Shown: positions 8,470 through 17,507, counted from the first letter of the stretch. The stretch is 64,000 nt of DNA from Rossellomorea marisflavi (GCA_003667865.1 CP033051.1:4527518-4591517), one strand, 5' to 3'. A program made the numbers and translations. Notes: generated by a model not told the origin, from the letters alone.

Positions 8470-9264
8470 TTATGATTCTTCAATCGCATTCTTAGAATTA
8501 GAAGTTTCTGCTTCTTTCTTTGGTGATAGGAACCAGCCACCTAACGCGATCAATAGCAGAACAACATAGAAAGTTCCTTTCCATAATGGTGACTTCGCAA
8601 ATCCTTCTGGTAGCAAAGCGAGTTCCGGATGTGAAAGTGTGTAGACTGCCAATTTAACTCCAACCCACCCAACAATTAGAAAGGCTGCTGTCTCTAATCC
8701 TGGCTTTGTATGCAATAATTTCACAAACATATTTGCTGCAAAGCGCATAATAATAAGACCTATTAATCCTCCAGCAAAGATTACAAGGAATTTTCCACCA
8801 TCGAGTCCACCGATTTGCGGGAGATTTGTATTTGGAAGCGTTACCGCTAGAGCAACAGCTGCTAAAATAGAATCCACAGCAAATGCTATATCTGCTAGTT
8901 CAACCTTTATTACAGTTGGCCAGAAGCCACTTTTCTTCTTACCTTCATCTGCTTTTTCATCTTTGGGGTGCTTCTTTAAAATATTCCTACGAATAATATG
9001 GTTTAATGCAATAAATAGTAGGTATAAGGCACCGATTGCCTGAACTTGCCAAACATCAACAAGGAATGAAATCACAAATAAAGACCCAAAACGGAAAACA
9101 AACGCACCTGCTAATCCATAGAAAAGAGCTCTCTTCCGCTCCTCTTCTGGAAGATGTTTTACCATGATTGCCAGAACTAGTGCATTATCAGCTGCTAGTA
9201 GCCCTTCAATAGCAATCAATAAAAGTAACACCCAACCATATTCTAATAAAACGGAAATATCCAT
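8470..9264 (-). CDS. TerC-family membrane protein (YceF/YkoY type)
   Basis: A 264-residue TerC-family protein with about seven membrane segments and the family's acidic metal-ligand motifs: EGLLAADNALVLAIMVKHLPEE near residue 20 and ADIAFAVDSILAAVAL near 123. In B. subtilis the homologs MeeF (YceF) and MeeY (YkoY) export manganese and help metallate exoenzymes, and ykoY lies behind a Mn riboswitch. Here a Mn-type riboswitch stands 0.8 kb upstream, with three small genes between and no terminator in the 46-bp gap before this gene. A Mn-efflux role is therefore a good inference. The start follows AGGAGG. Confidence 0.9.
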   Translation of the reverse strand: MDISVLLEYGWVLLLLIAIEGLLAADNALVLAIMVKHLPEEERKRALFYGLAGAFVFRFGSLFVISFLVDVWQVQAIGALYLLFIALNHIIRRNILKKHPKDEKADEGKKKSGFWPTVIKVELADIAFAVDSILAAVALAVTLPNTNLPQIGGLDGGKFLVIFAGGLIGLIIMRFAANMFVKLLHTKPGLETAAFLIVGWVGVKLAVYTLSHPELALLPEGFAKSPLWKGTFYVVLLLIALGGWFLSPKKEAETSNSKNAIEES

Positions 9265-9310
9265 ATTAAACCTCCTAGCTTAATCTTTTCACTATACTTA
9301 CATACTGCTA

Positions 9311-9706
9311 CTATGAAATAATCTTAATCGGATCATGATCAACACTTTTGACACCTTCATCAAAAATCAACCTTGTTTTAAATCCATACGACTGGCTTTC
9401 TCCGGAGCATGGCATTTCCTCAGGTAACCGGAATGTGAAGGAAATTTTATAAAGTTCCTCTGCCTTAATAATTGTAGAGGATAGAATCGTTGCTGTGTCT
9501 AAGATTCTGTCTTCTTCCTTACGCTTGAATTGGACGAGGTCACACTCAACTCTCTTTAACTGCTGTTCTACTAAACCACCTTTAATTTCAAAATAACCAC
9601 AAATCACTTCTCCTTGTTGATAAACTACTTTCGGTAAAATCAGGTCTATACTAGCTGAGCCAACTCCTACTAGTGACATCATTTTCCTTAGTATCATTTT
9701 TTTCAT
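9311..9706 (-). CDS. Short Spo0M-like (arrestin-fold) protein
   Basis: About 131 residues resembling the N-terminal half of sporulation-control protein Spo0M (normally ~258 residues). It begins MKKMILRKMMSLVGVGSAS and continues with the beta-strand pattern IDLILPKVVYQQGEVICGYFEIKGG and a closing HDPIKI. The start is ATG 9706 or 9697, since the GGAGG site at 9709-9713 excludes anything further upstream. It lacks the second arrestin-like domain, so it is either a short family member or a truncated copy. It lies 9 bp after the fbpB-like gene and 46 bp before the TerC gene, inside one apparent operon. Confidence 0.75.
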   Translation of the reverse strand: MKKMILRKMMSLVGVGSASIDLILPKVVYQQGEVICGYFEIKGGLVEQQLKRVECDLVQFKRKEEDRILDTATILSSTIIKAEELYKISFTFRLPEEMPCSGESQSYGFKTRLIFDEGVKSVDHDPIKIIS

Positions 9707-9715
9707 TTCCTCCAA

Positions 9716-9844
9716 TTATTTATTTGATGACGTGTATTTCTCATCAATCCGTTTTTCAATTTTTTCTATTTGCAATTTGTCATTCAGCAGCTCTTCTTTG
9801 TTTTTTATAATTAAATCAGCTAATGTTCGCTTATTCTTTTTCAT
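9716..9844 (-). CDS. FbpB-like small basic protein (42 aa)
   Basis: A 42-residue lysine-rich protein: MKKNKRTLADLIIKNKEELL, then a C-terminal half with NDKLQIEKIEKRIDEK. The pattern (xLxxLIxxNKEELLxDxxxxEKIEKRIEEK) matches the Fur-regulated basic protein B family, which in B. subtilis works with the FsrA small RNA in iron sparing. The ATG overlaps the end of the spo0E-like gene by 14 bp and has an AGGAG site 9 bp upstream. No Fur box was found; the upstream control element is a manganese riboswitch. Family assignment is by motif only. Confidence 0.7.
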   Translation of the reverse strand: MKKNKRTLADLIIKNKEELLNDKLQIEKIEKRIDEKYTSSNK

Positions 9845-10010
9845 GTTGTTGTACTCCTTTCGAATTATGTTGGAATTGTAAAATCAAGATATCTAATTTT
9901 TGACTTTGTGAAATTGTTGTCTCACTAGAAATTCCTTCTGTATATACAAGGTACTTAAGCTTTTCGGATTCTAATATGATTTGTTCCAGTAGCTCTTGAT
10001 CTCCTTTCAT
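9831..10010 (-). CDS. Spo0E-family aspartyl-phosphate phosphatase
   Basis: A 59-residue protein with the two-helix Spo0E layout: an N-terminal helix (QELLEQIILESEKLKYLVY) and the second-helix signature SQKLDILILQFQ, the SQxLD motif used to dephosphorylate Spo0A~P. The start is ATG 10010 because GGGAGG lies 8 bp upstream. It is the first gene after the Mn-type riboswitch and overlaps the fbpB-like gene. Paralogs are common in Bacillaceae, so the specific target (Spo0A or another response regulator) is inferred. Confidence 0.85.
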   Translation of the reverse strand: MKGDQELLEQIILESEKLKYLVYTEGISSETTISQSQKLDILILQFQHNSKGVQQHEKE

Positions 10011-10061
10011 CAACCTTCCTCCCAATTCTTTTTCTATATATTTCCTCTAAAAATTCTCAAA

Positions 10062-10214
10062 ATAAAAACCTTTACCATAATTTGGTAAAGGTTTACATAA
10101 TTAAAGACCTTTACCGTAACAGTAAAGGTCTTGCTAACAACGAAATGTTGCCAATATAGCCGAGAGTTTACACTCTGAAATGACGACTGTATTGTAAAAG
10201 CTACTCCCCTTTAG
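10062..10214 (-). ncRNA. Manganese riboswitch (yybP-ykoY type) with tandem hairpin platform
   Basis: On the minus strand the segment holds the yybP-ykoY hallmarks in order: TAAAGGGGAGTAGC (10213-10200), AGTCGTCA, a CTCTCGGCT arm, a hairpin, and GTTAGCAAGACCTTTAC (to 10122). P1 can form between TAAAGG and CCTTTA. Downstream come hairpin A (AAGACCTTTAC/GTAAAGGTCTT, 10104-10132) and hairpin B (AAACCTTTACC/GGTAAAGGTTT, 10066-10094) followed by TTTTTATTTT, an intrinsic terminator. P1 and hairpin A compete for the same CCTTTA, and the freed 3' arm of A can pair over 9 bp with the 5' arm of B. This predicts read-through when Mn stabilises P1. Confidence 0.9.
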
Positions 10215-10240
10215 GAGAAGATTCGTATTTTGTTACTATA

Positions 10241-10269
10241 AATATAACCGATATAGAATAGTCTGTCAA
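10241..10269 (-). promoter_or_regulatory. SigA promoter of the riboswitch operon
   Basis: Minus strand: -35 TTGACA, 17-bp spacer, -10 TATATT. The predicted start lies near 10234, about 20 nt before the aptamer. Confidence 0.85.
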
Positions 10270-10367
10270 TTATATTTATTTAAATTATTTTTTATCATAG
10301 TACCTTTTAACTCATGTGACTCTTTCTAAGGTAGGATGCTTAACGAAAAATCCTTCCCTTTCGTACA

Positions 10368-10451
10368 TTAAACAAAAAACACTAAATAAATGATTCCCAC
10401 AATGATAAATGCTCCACATAAACCTAATAACACTTTAGCCAATGTTTCCAT
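10368..10451 (-). CDS. 27-residue single-span membrane peptide
   Basis: A very short frame, METLAKVLLGLCGAFIIVGI plus seven more residues, is almost entirely one hydrophobic helix. The Shine-Dalgarno AAGGAGA overlaps the stop codon of the upstream yshE gene, and the ATG follows 13 bp after that stop, so translational coupling with yshE is likely. No family is recognised. Support comes from the ribosome site, the clean transmembrane profile and the position. Confidence 0.6.
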   Translation of the reverse strand: METLAKVLLGLCGAFIIVGIIYLVFFV

Positions 10452-10463
10452 AACTCAATCTCC

Positions 10464-10871
10464 TTACGATATTCCAGCACCAATTACATAAGATAACCCA
10501 ATTGATATAACAAGTGAAATAAGACCAACCGCACGATTATCTTTTTGAATTTCTTCATCAATTTTAAATTTCGGTGTTAGAAATTCATAGATAAAATACC
10601 CAATTAATAATAAGACAAAGCCTAAGACTCCCCAGCCAATCATTGTAAGCAATGTATCATGCTGTTGAATAGAATGACGAAAAATATTTGCAATTCCAAA
10701 AATCTTTCCGCCCGTAGCCATCGCAACCGCTATGTTTCCATTTTTTATTTCTTCCCAATTTCGATATTTTGTTACCAACTCAAATATTGAAAGAAATAAG
10801 ACCATAAATAATATAACTACGCTATAATTCCCCGCTGTTTGGACAATATCGTTTTCCCAAAAATTCTCCAT
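10464..10871 (-). CDS. yshE: DUF350-type membrane protein YshE
   Basis: A 135-residue membrane protein with about four hydrophobic segments (for example VVILFMVLFLSIFELV, GWGVLGFVLLLIGYFIYEFL and VGLISLVISIGLSYVIGAGI) and the conserved NGNIAVAMATGGKIFGIANI segment of the DUF350/YshE family. Biochemical role unknown. In B. subtilis yshE lies between lcfA and mutSB; here it still precedes mutS2, with the 4-kb SulP-to-riboswitch block inserted on its other side. Confidence 0.85.
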   Translation of the reverse strand: MENFWENDIVQTAGNYSVVILFMVLFLSIFELVTKYRNWEEIKNGNIAVAMATGGKIFGIANIFRHSIQQHDTLLTMIGWGVLGFVLLLIGYFIYEFLTPKFKIDEEIQKDNRAVGLISLVISIGLSYVIGAGIS

Positions 10872-11033
10872 GAATGTAAGACTCCCTTACTTAGCATGAT
10901 TCTGTTATTGTTTACGAAGCTTAGTATTGGTTTTCTAAAGGAAGGAGGTATGTCATCTCAACATCCCCCATACATACGTAATCATCATCACACTACACAT
11001 ATACGTTTAACTTACGAAATAGATTCACTTCAA

Positions 11034-13394
11034 TTATTTTAATTCTACGACCGTAACACCTGTTCCACCTTCGCCTGCTTCACCATAGCGAATGGTCTTA
11101 ATTGAACGATGATTGCTTAAATATTCCCGTACACCTGTTCTTAAAGCACCTGTTCCTTTTCCATGAATAATGGACACTCTTGGATATCCCGCAAGTAAGG
11201 CATCATCAATATACTTCTCTACTCTCATTAGTGCATTTTCGTAACGTTCTCCTCTTAGATCAAGCTCTAAGCTAACATGAAAGTCTCTGCCTTTCACGGT
11301 AGCTAACGGTTTTGTTTCTACCTTTTGCTGAGACTGAATGAATTCAAGATCGGATACTTTTACCTTCATCTTCATAATTCCCATTTGAACCTGCCACTCT
11401 TTGTCAGAGATTTTTTCTACTAGATGACCTTTTTGATCAAATGATAATACCTTGACTTCATCACCTGGTTGAAGCTCTCGTGAAGTCGTTTTAGCCTTTG
11501 ATTTTGCCTTTTTACTTTTGTCTAGCTTAGGAATAGCACCTTCTAGCTGTTTCTTTGCATCAATAAGTTCATGCTCTTTTACTTCCGCATGTTTTTCTTT
11601 TCGCATTTTGCGCAAGTCATGGATAATTTTTTCTGCTTCTTCTTTTGCTTTTTCCACAACATCAGCGGCTTTTCGCTCAGCTTTTTCGTACATGGAATCC
11701 TTTTTATCATAGAATTCCATCATTTGATTTTGCATATCCTGATGCATTTTTTCAGCATGTTTTAATAGCTCATTTGCTTCAATTAGCTCTTTTTCCGCTT
11801 GTCGCTTACTGTACTCAAGTGAAGCAATCATGTTCTCAACTTCTTTTGTATCTGTTCCAACATAAGATCTTGCAGTTTGTATAACGGATTCCGTTAACCC
11901 AAGACGCTTTGAAATCTCAAAGGCATTACTTCTACCTGGAACACCAATCAGTAAGCGATATGTTGGACTAAGTGTTTCTACGTTAAATTCAACACTCGCA
12001 TTAATAACACCTTGACGGTTATAACCATACGCCTTTAGTTCAGGATAATGAGTCGTCGCGATGACACGTGCACCAGTTCCAATTACCTCATCTAAAATTG
12101 AAATAGCAAGGGCTGCACCTTCTTGAGGATCTGTTCCGGCACCAAGCTCGTCAAATAGCACAAGGCTATTATCATCGACTGTCTTTAAAATTTCCACAAT
12201 GTTAACCATGTGAGATGAAAATGTACTTAAACTCTGCTCAATCGATTGTTCATCACCAATATCCGCATACACGGATTGAAACACCCCGACTTCTGAACCA
12301 TCAAGTGCTGGTATTGGAAGTCCTGCTTGAGCCATAAGTGTTGTTAAGCCTACCGTTTTGAGCGTTACCGTCTTACCACCAGTATTCGGTCCGGTAATAA
12401 CGATTGAGCTAAATTCAGTTCCTAACTCAATGTCGTTTGCAACCGCTTCTTCAATTGGCAGTAACGGATGTCTTGCTTTGTTAAGCCTGATTCGTCGTTC
12501 ATTATTAATAATAGGTTTCGATCCTTTTATGGAACGACCGTATTTTGCTTTTGTGAACATAAAATCAATCTCAGCAAGAACAGATACAATTTCTTGAAGC
12601 TCTTCAGCATGCTCTGCAACATTCCCAGAAAGCTCAAGGAGAATTTTCTCTATTTCATCTTGTTCCTTTAGCTTTAATGCTCGAAGCTGATTATTTAGCT
12701 CGACAATGGCTTCTGGTTCAATAAAGAGTGTCTGACCTGATGAGGATTGGTCATGAACAATCCCTCCGTATTGTCCGCGGTATTCCTGTTTAACAGGGAT
12801 AACATAGCGGTCATTCCGGATGGTAATAATTGCATCTGAAAGCATTTTAGCTGCGTTACTTGAACGAATCATTCGCTCTAGCTTCTCTCGCACTCTTGAC
12901 TCATTGGAACGTAGCTGGGTACGAATGTTTCTTAATGCTTCACTTGCTGAATCTAAAATTGATCCGTTTTCATCAACGATATTCTTAATTTTTTGTTCTA
13001 GCTGTGGAAGTGGAATCATTCTAGACACTTTTTCATCTAGAATCGGTAATGATACATCATCATCCGTTAATTCCTCAAGGAAATTTCTCATTTTTCTACT
13101 ACCACGAATGGTACTTCCAATTTGCACAAAGTCGGTTGCACCAAGAATGCCACCAATTTGTGTTCTTTTAATATACGGACGGATGTCAAAGATTCCACCT
13201 AGTGGTGCATGACCTTTTAAACGTAATACCGTCATCGCCTCATCCGTTTCAGCTTGAATTTGTACTACCTCTTCATAATCCGAGCTTGGTATTAAAGCAT
13301 CTACCTTACTTAAACCAAGTGCGGATGCAGCATATTGCTTTAGTAATTCTTTAATCTTATTAAATTCTAAGGTATTTAAAACCTTTTCTCTCAC
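11034..13394 (-). CDS. mutS2: MutS2 endonuclease/ribosome-collision ATPase
   Basis: A 786-residue MutS2 (MutSB). The MutS-type ATPase has Walker [15 protein letters not shown] near residue 335, Walker [18 protein letters not shown] near 413 and the ATTHYPELK segment. A long coiled-coil runs over about 515-635, and the C-terminal Smr nuclease domain from about 710 holds [11 protein letters not shown] and [11 protein letters not shown]. MutS2 proteins suppress recombination and, in B. subtilis, split collided ribosomes. It lies directly after polX, as in B. subtilis, with a 26-bp gap and no terminator. Confidence 0.97.
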   Translation of the reverse strand: MREKVLNTLEFNKIKELLKQYAASALGLSKVDALIPSSDYEEVVQIQAETDEAMTVLRLKGHAPLGGIFDIRPYIKRTQIGGILGATDFVQIGSTIRGSRKMRNFLEELTDDDVSLPILDEKVSRMIPLPQLEQKIKNIVDENGSILDSASEALRNIRTQLRSNESRVREKLERMIRSSNAAKMLSDAIITIRNDRYVIPVKQEYRGQYGGIVHDQSSSGQTLFIEPEAIVELNNQLRALKLKEQDEIEKILLELSGNVAEHAEELQEIVSVLAEIDFMFTKAKYGRSIKGSKPIINNERRIRLNKARHPLLPIEEAVANDIELGTEFSSIVITGPNTGGKTVTLKTVGLTTLMAQAGLPIPALDGSEVGVFQSVYADIGDEQSIEQSLSTFSSHMVNIVEILKTVDDNSLVLFDELGAGTDPQEGAALAISILDEVIGTGARVIATTHYPELKAYGYNRQGVINASVEFNVETLSPTYRLLIGVPGRSNAFEISKRLGLTESVIQTARSYVGTDTKEVENMIASLEYSKRQAEKELIEANELLKHAEKMHQDMQNQMMEFYDKKDSMYEKAERKAADVVEKAKEEAEKIIHDLRKMRKEKHAEVKEHELIDAKKQLEGAIPKLDKSKKAKSKAKTTSRELQPGDEVKVLSFDQKGHLVEKISDKEWQVQMGIMKMKVKVSDLEFIQSQQKVETKPLATVKGRDFHVSLELDLRGERYENALMRVEKYIDDALLAGYPRVSIIHGKGTGALRTGVREYLSNHRSIKTIRYGEAGEGGTGVTVVELK

Positions 13395-13420
13395 GGAGTT
13401 CGTCCTCCCCTTATATCAAA

Positions 13421-15142
13421 TCAATCATTTCGTCTTAGAAAGCGTAAAAGCTCATCTGTCTCATACGTGTTAATAACGGAATCTGGACGAATCCACCCTT
13501 TAATGGCTGTAGAAATTCCAATTCCCATAAATTCCAGCTGGTCCATACTATGTGCATCCGTGTTTACGACAAGTTTAACTCCGAGCTCTTGTGCTTTTCG
13601 AATGTTCTCAGCATTCAAATCTAATCGATTTGGATTTGCATTAAGCTCTAATGCTGTGTCTGTTTCTTTTGCGAGTTGTATCAGCATGTCCATATCGATA
13701 TCGTAGCCACCTCTTCGTCCGATAATCCGTCCTGTTGGGTGCGCAATAATATCAACATGATGATTAATGAGTGCTGTTTTAAGACGTTCCATTAGCTTTG
13801 CACGCGATTGGGAGAAGCTAGAATGAATGGATGCAATCACAACATCAAGCTTTTCTAACAAGTCATCATCAAAATCTAGCGTAGCATCTGGTAAAATGTC
13901 CATCTCAATACCAGTTAATATCATAATATCATCATACTTTTTATTTAAACGAGCAACTTCTTCAACTTGCTGTAAGATTCTATCTCGATTCAAACCATTC
14001 GCAACTCGTAAAAATTGAGAATGATCAGTGATGGCCATATATTTGTAGCCTTTCTTTCGACATGCAAGAACCATTTCTTCAATAGAATGAGCACCATCAG
14101 ACCAGCTAGAGTGCATATGTAAATCACCTTTAATTTGTTCTAAACGAACAAAAGGAGCTCGCTCTTCTTTAAATAGATCTACTTCTTTTCCATCCTCTCT
14201 TACTTGAGGTGGAATCCAGTGTAATCCAAAATGCTGATAAAATTCTTCTTCTGTTTTAAAATGTAAGACTTCACCTGTCTCTACATTCTCTACACCATAC
14301 TCACTAATTTTTTCTCCTCGATCTTTCGCAAGCTGACGCATACGAACATTATGGTCCTTTGAACCCGTAAAATGGTGAAGGGTTGTTGCAAATTCTTCTG
14401 GTTTCACCAAGCGAAAGTCTACTGATACATCCCATTGGTCCTCTACTGTAATGGATACCTTTGTGTCACCAGAAGCAATCACGTCTTTGATGTTCGGAAG
14501 TTTTAAAATTTGTTCCTTAACCTCTTGTGGAGTATTTGTTGAAATAATATAATCTAAATCTTTTACGGTTTCTCTCAATCTTCTTAAGCTACCTGCTCTT
14601 GAATACTGCTCTATGGAAGTAAAATGAGACACCTGCTCTTCAATTAGTGCGGCGATTTTCAGCATATAGGCTAATGGTAATCGATCTGGTCGCGAACCTA
14701 CTGAGGCAATGGCTGCTAGAATTTTCTCTTCTGTTTTCTTCCCAAAGCCTTGTAACGCTTGTACCTTTTCATTTTTACAGGCTTCCTCTAAATCCTCAAT
14801 AGACTCTACACCTAATTCTTGATAGAGTTTCGCAATCTTCTTTCCACCCATACCTGGTAACTGAAGAAGAGGAATCAGCCCTTTTGGTACTTCTTCCTTC
14901 AGTTGTTCTAGAACACTAGATGTACCGCTTGAGATGAATTCTTCTATTACTGCAGCCGTTCCTTTTCCTATTCCATTTAAACTTGTAAAATCCTTTAATT
15001 GATCTAAACTACGGTCATCATTTTCTAATGCAGCTGCTGCTTTTCGATAAGCTGATATTTTAAAGGCATTTTCACCTTTTAACTCCATATAAATGGCAAT
15101 TTGTTCAAGAAGACGAATAACGTCCTTTTTGTTCATCATCAA
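13421..15142 (-). CDS. polX: Family X DNA polymerase with PHP domain
   Basis: A 573-residue PolX. The N-terminal helix-hairpin-helix region (about 1-130, LPGMGGKKIAKLY) and a nucleotidyltransferase core (RAGSLRRLRETVKDLDYIIS near 184) fill gaps in base-excision repair. A C-terminal PHP exonuclease domain begins near residue 340 (DLHMHSSWSDGAHSIEEM) with the metal-binding segments ITDHSQF, GIEMDI and NTDAHS. Two alternative starts are possible (MMMNKKD or MNKKD). It is cotranscribed with mutS2. Identification is firm. Confidence 0.95.
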   Translation of the reverse strand: MMMNKKDVIRLLEQIAIYMELKGENAFKISAYRKAAAALENDDRSLDQLKDFTSLNGIGKGTAAVIEEFISSGTSSVLEQLKEEVPKGLIPLLQLPGMGGKKIAKLYQELGVESIEDLEEACKNEKVQALQGFGKKTEEKILAAIASVGSRPDRLPLAYMLKIAALIEEQVSHFTSIEQYSRAGSLRRLRETVKDLDYIISTNTPQEVKEQILKLPNIKDVIASGDTKVSITVEDQWDVSVDFRLVKPEEFATTLHHFTGSKDHNVRMRQLAKDRGEKISEYGVENVETGEVLHFKTEEEFYQHFGLHWIPPQVREDGKEVDLFKEERAPFVRLEQIKGDLHMHSSWSDGAHSIEEMVLACRKKGYKYMAITDHSQFLRVANGLNRDRILQQVEEVARLNKKYDDIMILTGIEMDILPDATLDFDDDLLEKLDVVIASIHSSFSQSRAKLMERLKTALINHHVDIIAHPTGRIIGRRGGYDIDMDMLIQLAKETDTALELNANPNRLDLNAENIRKAQELGVKLVVNTDAHSMDQLEFMGIGISTAIKGWIRPDSVINTYETDELLRFLRRND

Positions 15143-15275
15143 TCACCTACTTTTATCGACTATATTCTATTATCTATAGTAGCAAAAACCATACTAAAAG
15201 GAAAAAGAGACAACAGCTCTCGTAAAGAAAAATAAACTTTTCGTTCTTACACACATTTCTTTCTTCATCTCAAAG

Positions 15276-15340
15276 AATAAAAAGAGCTTTGAACCATTTT
15301 ATTTTGAATGATAATCATTCATATAAAATGGTTCAAAGCT
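15276..15340 (-). terminator. Long-stem terminator of zapA-cvpA
   Basis: An 18-bp perfect stem (outer arms AGCTTTGAACCATTTTAT and its complement, 15285-15340) has a tip that is itself a palindrome (GAATGAT-A-ATCATTC). On the minus strand it is followed by CTTTTTATTCTTT. It ends the zapA-cvpA transcript just past the cvpA stop. Confidence 0.85.
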
Positions 15341-15345
15341 AGTTA

Positions 15346-15897
15346 TTATGCTGCTTGATCAGCAACGTGTTCAATCCACCATTCCTTAACCGTATCAGAT
15401 AGAATGGGTGTGTGTTGAACCATTGCCTTTGCAATAAATGAGTCATTTATATGAGATTGAACAAACTCCATCGGAATTAACGCGGCAATATAGAGAAGAA
15501 TAAATACAATTACATACACTTCAATCACACCTAATACACCACCTACAAGTCCATTCATTTGCTTTAAAAGTGGAAGATGCGCTAAAAAATCTAACATAGA
15601 CCCAATAATTTGAAGGATAATTCTTGCAGCAAAAAATATAATAGCAAAAGCAATAACACGATAATATGCTTGATCAAGATCCGTACTTTCAAATAACATA
15701 TTCAACGTATTAAACTCATCCAAGCTAGGATATGGAATCCATAGGGTGAGCTTTGGGGCAAGCTCGTCGTAATAAATGTATGCTAAAATAAATGAAATGA
15801 TAAAACCTGTCATATGTATTAGTTGTAAAATGAATCCCCTTCTTAATCCGATAAAGAATCCGATTAGGAGAATGACCAGTAAAAGCAAGTCTAGCAT
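15346..15897 (-). CDS. CvpA-family membrane protein YshB
   Basis: A 183-residue CvpA/colicin V production-type protein with four membrane segments, starting with LDLLLLVILLIGFFIGLRRG, the family signature. A later glycine-rich turn (MNGLVGGVLGVIEVYVIVFILLYIAAL) precedes a soluble tail. It sits 7 bp after zapA, the yshA-yshB arrangement of B. subtilis. Function in Bacillus is not defined. Confidence 0.9.
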   Translation of the reverse strand: MLDLLLLVILLIGFFIGLRRGFILQLIHMTGFIISFILAYIYYDELAPKLTLWIPYPSLDEFNTLNMLFESTDLDQAYYRVIAFAIIFFAARIILQIIGSMLDFLAHLPLLKQMNGLVGGVLGVIEVYVIVFILLYIAALIPMEFVQSHINDSFIAKAMVQHTPILSDTVKEWWIEHVADQAA

Positions 15898-15904
15898 ATG
15901 TTTT

Positions 15905-16165
15905 TCAATCCTTTGTTCTTTTTATTTCTAGTTCTAATTGCTCTACATATTCTTTTAGCTTTACATAGTCATTAACTGCGTTTACTGCAGTTAAAACAGC
16001 AATTTTACTAGTATCTAGTGAGGGGTTCACGGAGCTGATTTCTCTCATTTTGTCATCTACCATTGAAGCAACAAAACGGATGTGGCTTGTTGTTTCCGTT
16101 CCGACAATTGTATATTGTTGTCCATATATGTCGACTGTTGTTCGGTTTTTTTGTTCTTCTGACAA
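15905..16165 (-). CDS. zapA: Cell-division protein ZapA (FtsZ-associated)
   Basis: An 86-residue ZapA that bundles FtsZ filaments at the division site. The frame is open upstream to 16240, but the start is set at TTG 16165 because AGGGGG lies just upstream and the product then begins [21 protein letters not shown], like B. subtilis ZapA (85 residues). The C-terminal half is a coiled-coil ([20 protein letters not shown]). Divergent from rnhC, in tandem with cvpA. Confidence 0.92.
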   Translation of the reverse strand: MSEEQKNRTTVDIYGQQYTIVGTETTSHIRFVASMVDDKMREISSVNPSLDTSKIAVLTAVNAVNDYVKLKEYVEQLELEIKRTKD

Positions 16166-16312
16166 AGTAAAGCCCCCTAACTTTAGAATCCTAGAGATTA
16201 TCATAACACGATTTTTTCGTTTATGGAAAGGAAATGTCAAGTTTGATAGGGGGGTTTTTCATTAAAAAATTGATTTTTATCTTATCAGAATCCCTTGCAT
16301 CAAATCGGGTCC

Positions 16313-16434
16313 GTTGCTTTCCGCTCCAGGTGCTTGCTTTCCGCGGGGCGGGAGTGAGCCTCCTCGCTTCGCTGTGGGGTCTCACTTTGCCCGCTATTTC
16401 CCGCAGGAGTCAAGCACCTTCCGCTCCTAGCAAC
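16313..16434 (-). repeat. GC-rich REP-like element, copy 1
   Basis: A 122-bp imperfect palindrome bounded by GTTGCTTTCCGCTCC and GGAGCGGAAGG...-type arms, much richer in G+C than its surroundings. It fills the gap between the divergent zapA and rnhC genes. Five more copies occur in the window. Small frames that run through it are not genes. Confidence 0.92.
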
Positions 16435-16573
16435 TCTGTAATTCGACAAATTTCTTTATATACCTAGATTACAATACTTAAATAAAAACACTTCTAATTG
16501 GTTTACGTAAATAATAACTTATCCAAAAGAATTATTCTTTGGTTTTAAATGTTTGTAGAAAGGATTTGATTGT

Positions 16574-17500
16574 ATGTCAAATGCGGTTATTAAGTTGAGT
16601 GCTAATAAGATTGAGGAGATGAAGGGTTATTATGCGAAGGATCTTTCTGCTAAGGTTCCTCCTGGTGCTGTTTTTTCGGCGAAGAGTAATGGGTGTACGA
16701 TAACAGCTTATAAGTCTGGGAAGGTTTTGTTTCAAGGTGGGAACAGTGAAGTTGAGTCTAGTAAGTGGGGAGAGGCGCTGGCTCCGAAAGAGAAAACTGA
16801 GAGTGCTGTTGCTACGGGGTCACTTCCTTCTGATTTTGCTCAGTGGTCGGTGATTGGTTCTGATGAAGTAGGTACTGGTGATTTTTTTGGTCCGATGACG
16901 GTTGTAAGTGCCTACGCTTCAAAAGAACACATTCCTTTGTTGAAGGAGCTTGGAGTAAAGGATTCCAAAAATTTAACGGATACCCAAATTATTGCGATTG
17001 CTAAAGATTTGATTCATACAATCCCTTATAGTCTATTAATTCTGCATAATGACAAATATAATGACATGCAAGAAAAAGGGATGACACAAGGGAAGATGAA
17101 GGCATTATTACATAACAAAGCAATCCTTAATCTGCTAGATAAACTTGATGGTGTGAAGCCTCAAGGAATTTTGATAGATCAGTTTGTAGAAAAAAATACA
17201 TACTTTAAACATTTACAAGGACAAAAACGAATTCAAAAAGATGACGTGTATTTTAGCACGAAGGGTGAAGGTGTGCATATTTCTGTTGCTGCTGCTTCCA
17301 TTATTGCACGTTATGCATTTTTAAAGGAAATGGATAAATTAAGTGCAAAAGCTGGAGTTGAGCTTCCAAAAGGTGCCGGAAGTCATGTTGATGTTGCTGC
17401 TGCAAAAATTATCCGTCGCCAAGGTGTAGAGACACTAAAATCAATTACAAAATGGCATTTTGCCAATAGTGGCAAAGCGATGAAGTTGGCTAAAGGATAG
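16574..17500 (+). CDS. rnhC: Ribonuclease HIII
   Basis: A 308-residue RNase HIII, which degrades the RNA strand of RNA-DNA hybrids. The N-terminal TBP-like substrate-binding domain (about 1-90, SANKIEEMKGYYAKDLS) precedes the type-2 RNase H core. That core has the DEVGTGDFFGPM motif near residue 98, GVKDSKNLTD near 136 and a C-terminal segment DVAAAKIIRRQGVE. Length matches the B. subtilis protein (~313). The ATG follows GAAAGGA. It is transcribed away from zapA, as in B. subtilis. Confidence 0.96.
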   Translation: MSNAVIKLSANKIEEMKGYYAKDLSAKVPPGAVFSAKSNGCTITAYKSGKVLFQGGNSEVESSKWGEALAPKEKTESAVATGSLPSDFAQWSVIGSDEVGTGDFFGPMTVVSAYASKEHIPLLKELGVKDSKNLTDTQIIAIAKDLIHTIPYSLLILHNDKYNDMQEKGMTQGKMKALLHNKAILNLLDKLDGVKPQGILIDQFVEKNTYFKHLQGQKRIQKDDVYFSTKGEGVHISVAAASIIARYAFLKEMDKLSAKAGVELPKGAGSHVDVAAAKIIRRQGVETLKSITKWHFANSGKAMKLAKG

Positions 17501-17507
17501 CCTCACA

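Noticed and set aside
8289..8495. 68-codon plus-strand frame
   Set aside because: It overlaps the terC terminator and the end of terC, has no ribosome site and looks random.
10921..11042. Small plus-strand frame behind GGAGG (MSSQHPPYIRNHHHTTH...)
   Set aside because: The ribosome site abuts the ATG by one base, and the region lies antisense between two minus-strand genes; low-complexity histidines suggest chance.
15303..15317. Fur-box-like palindrome GAATGATAATCATTC
   Set aside because: It is the tip of the cvpA terminator hairpin and fits the TGATAATNATTATCA box poorly on its right side.
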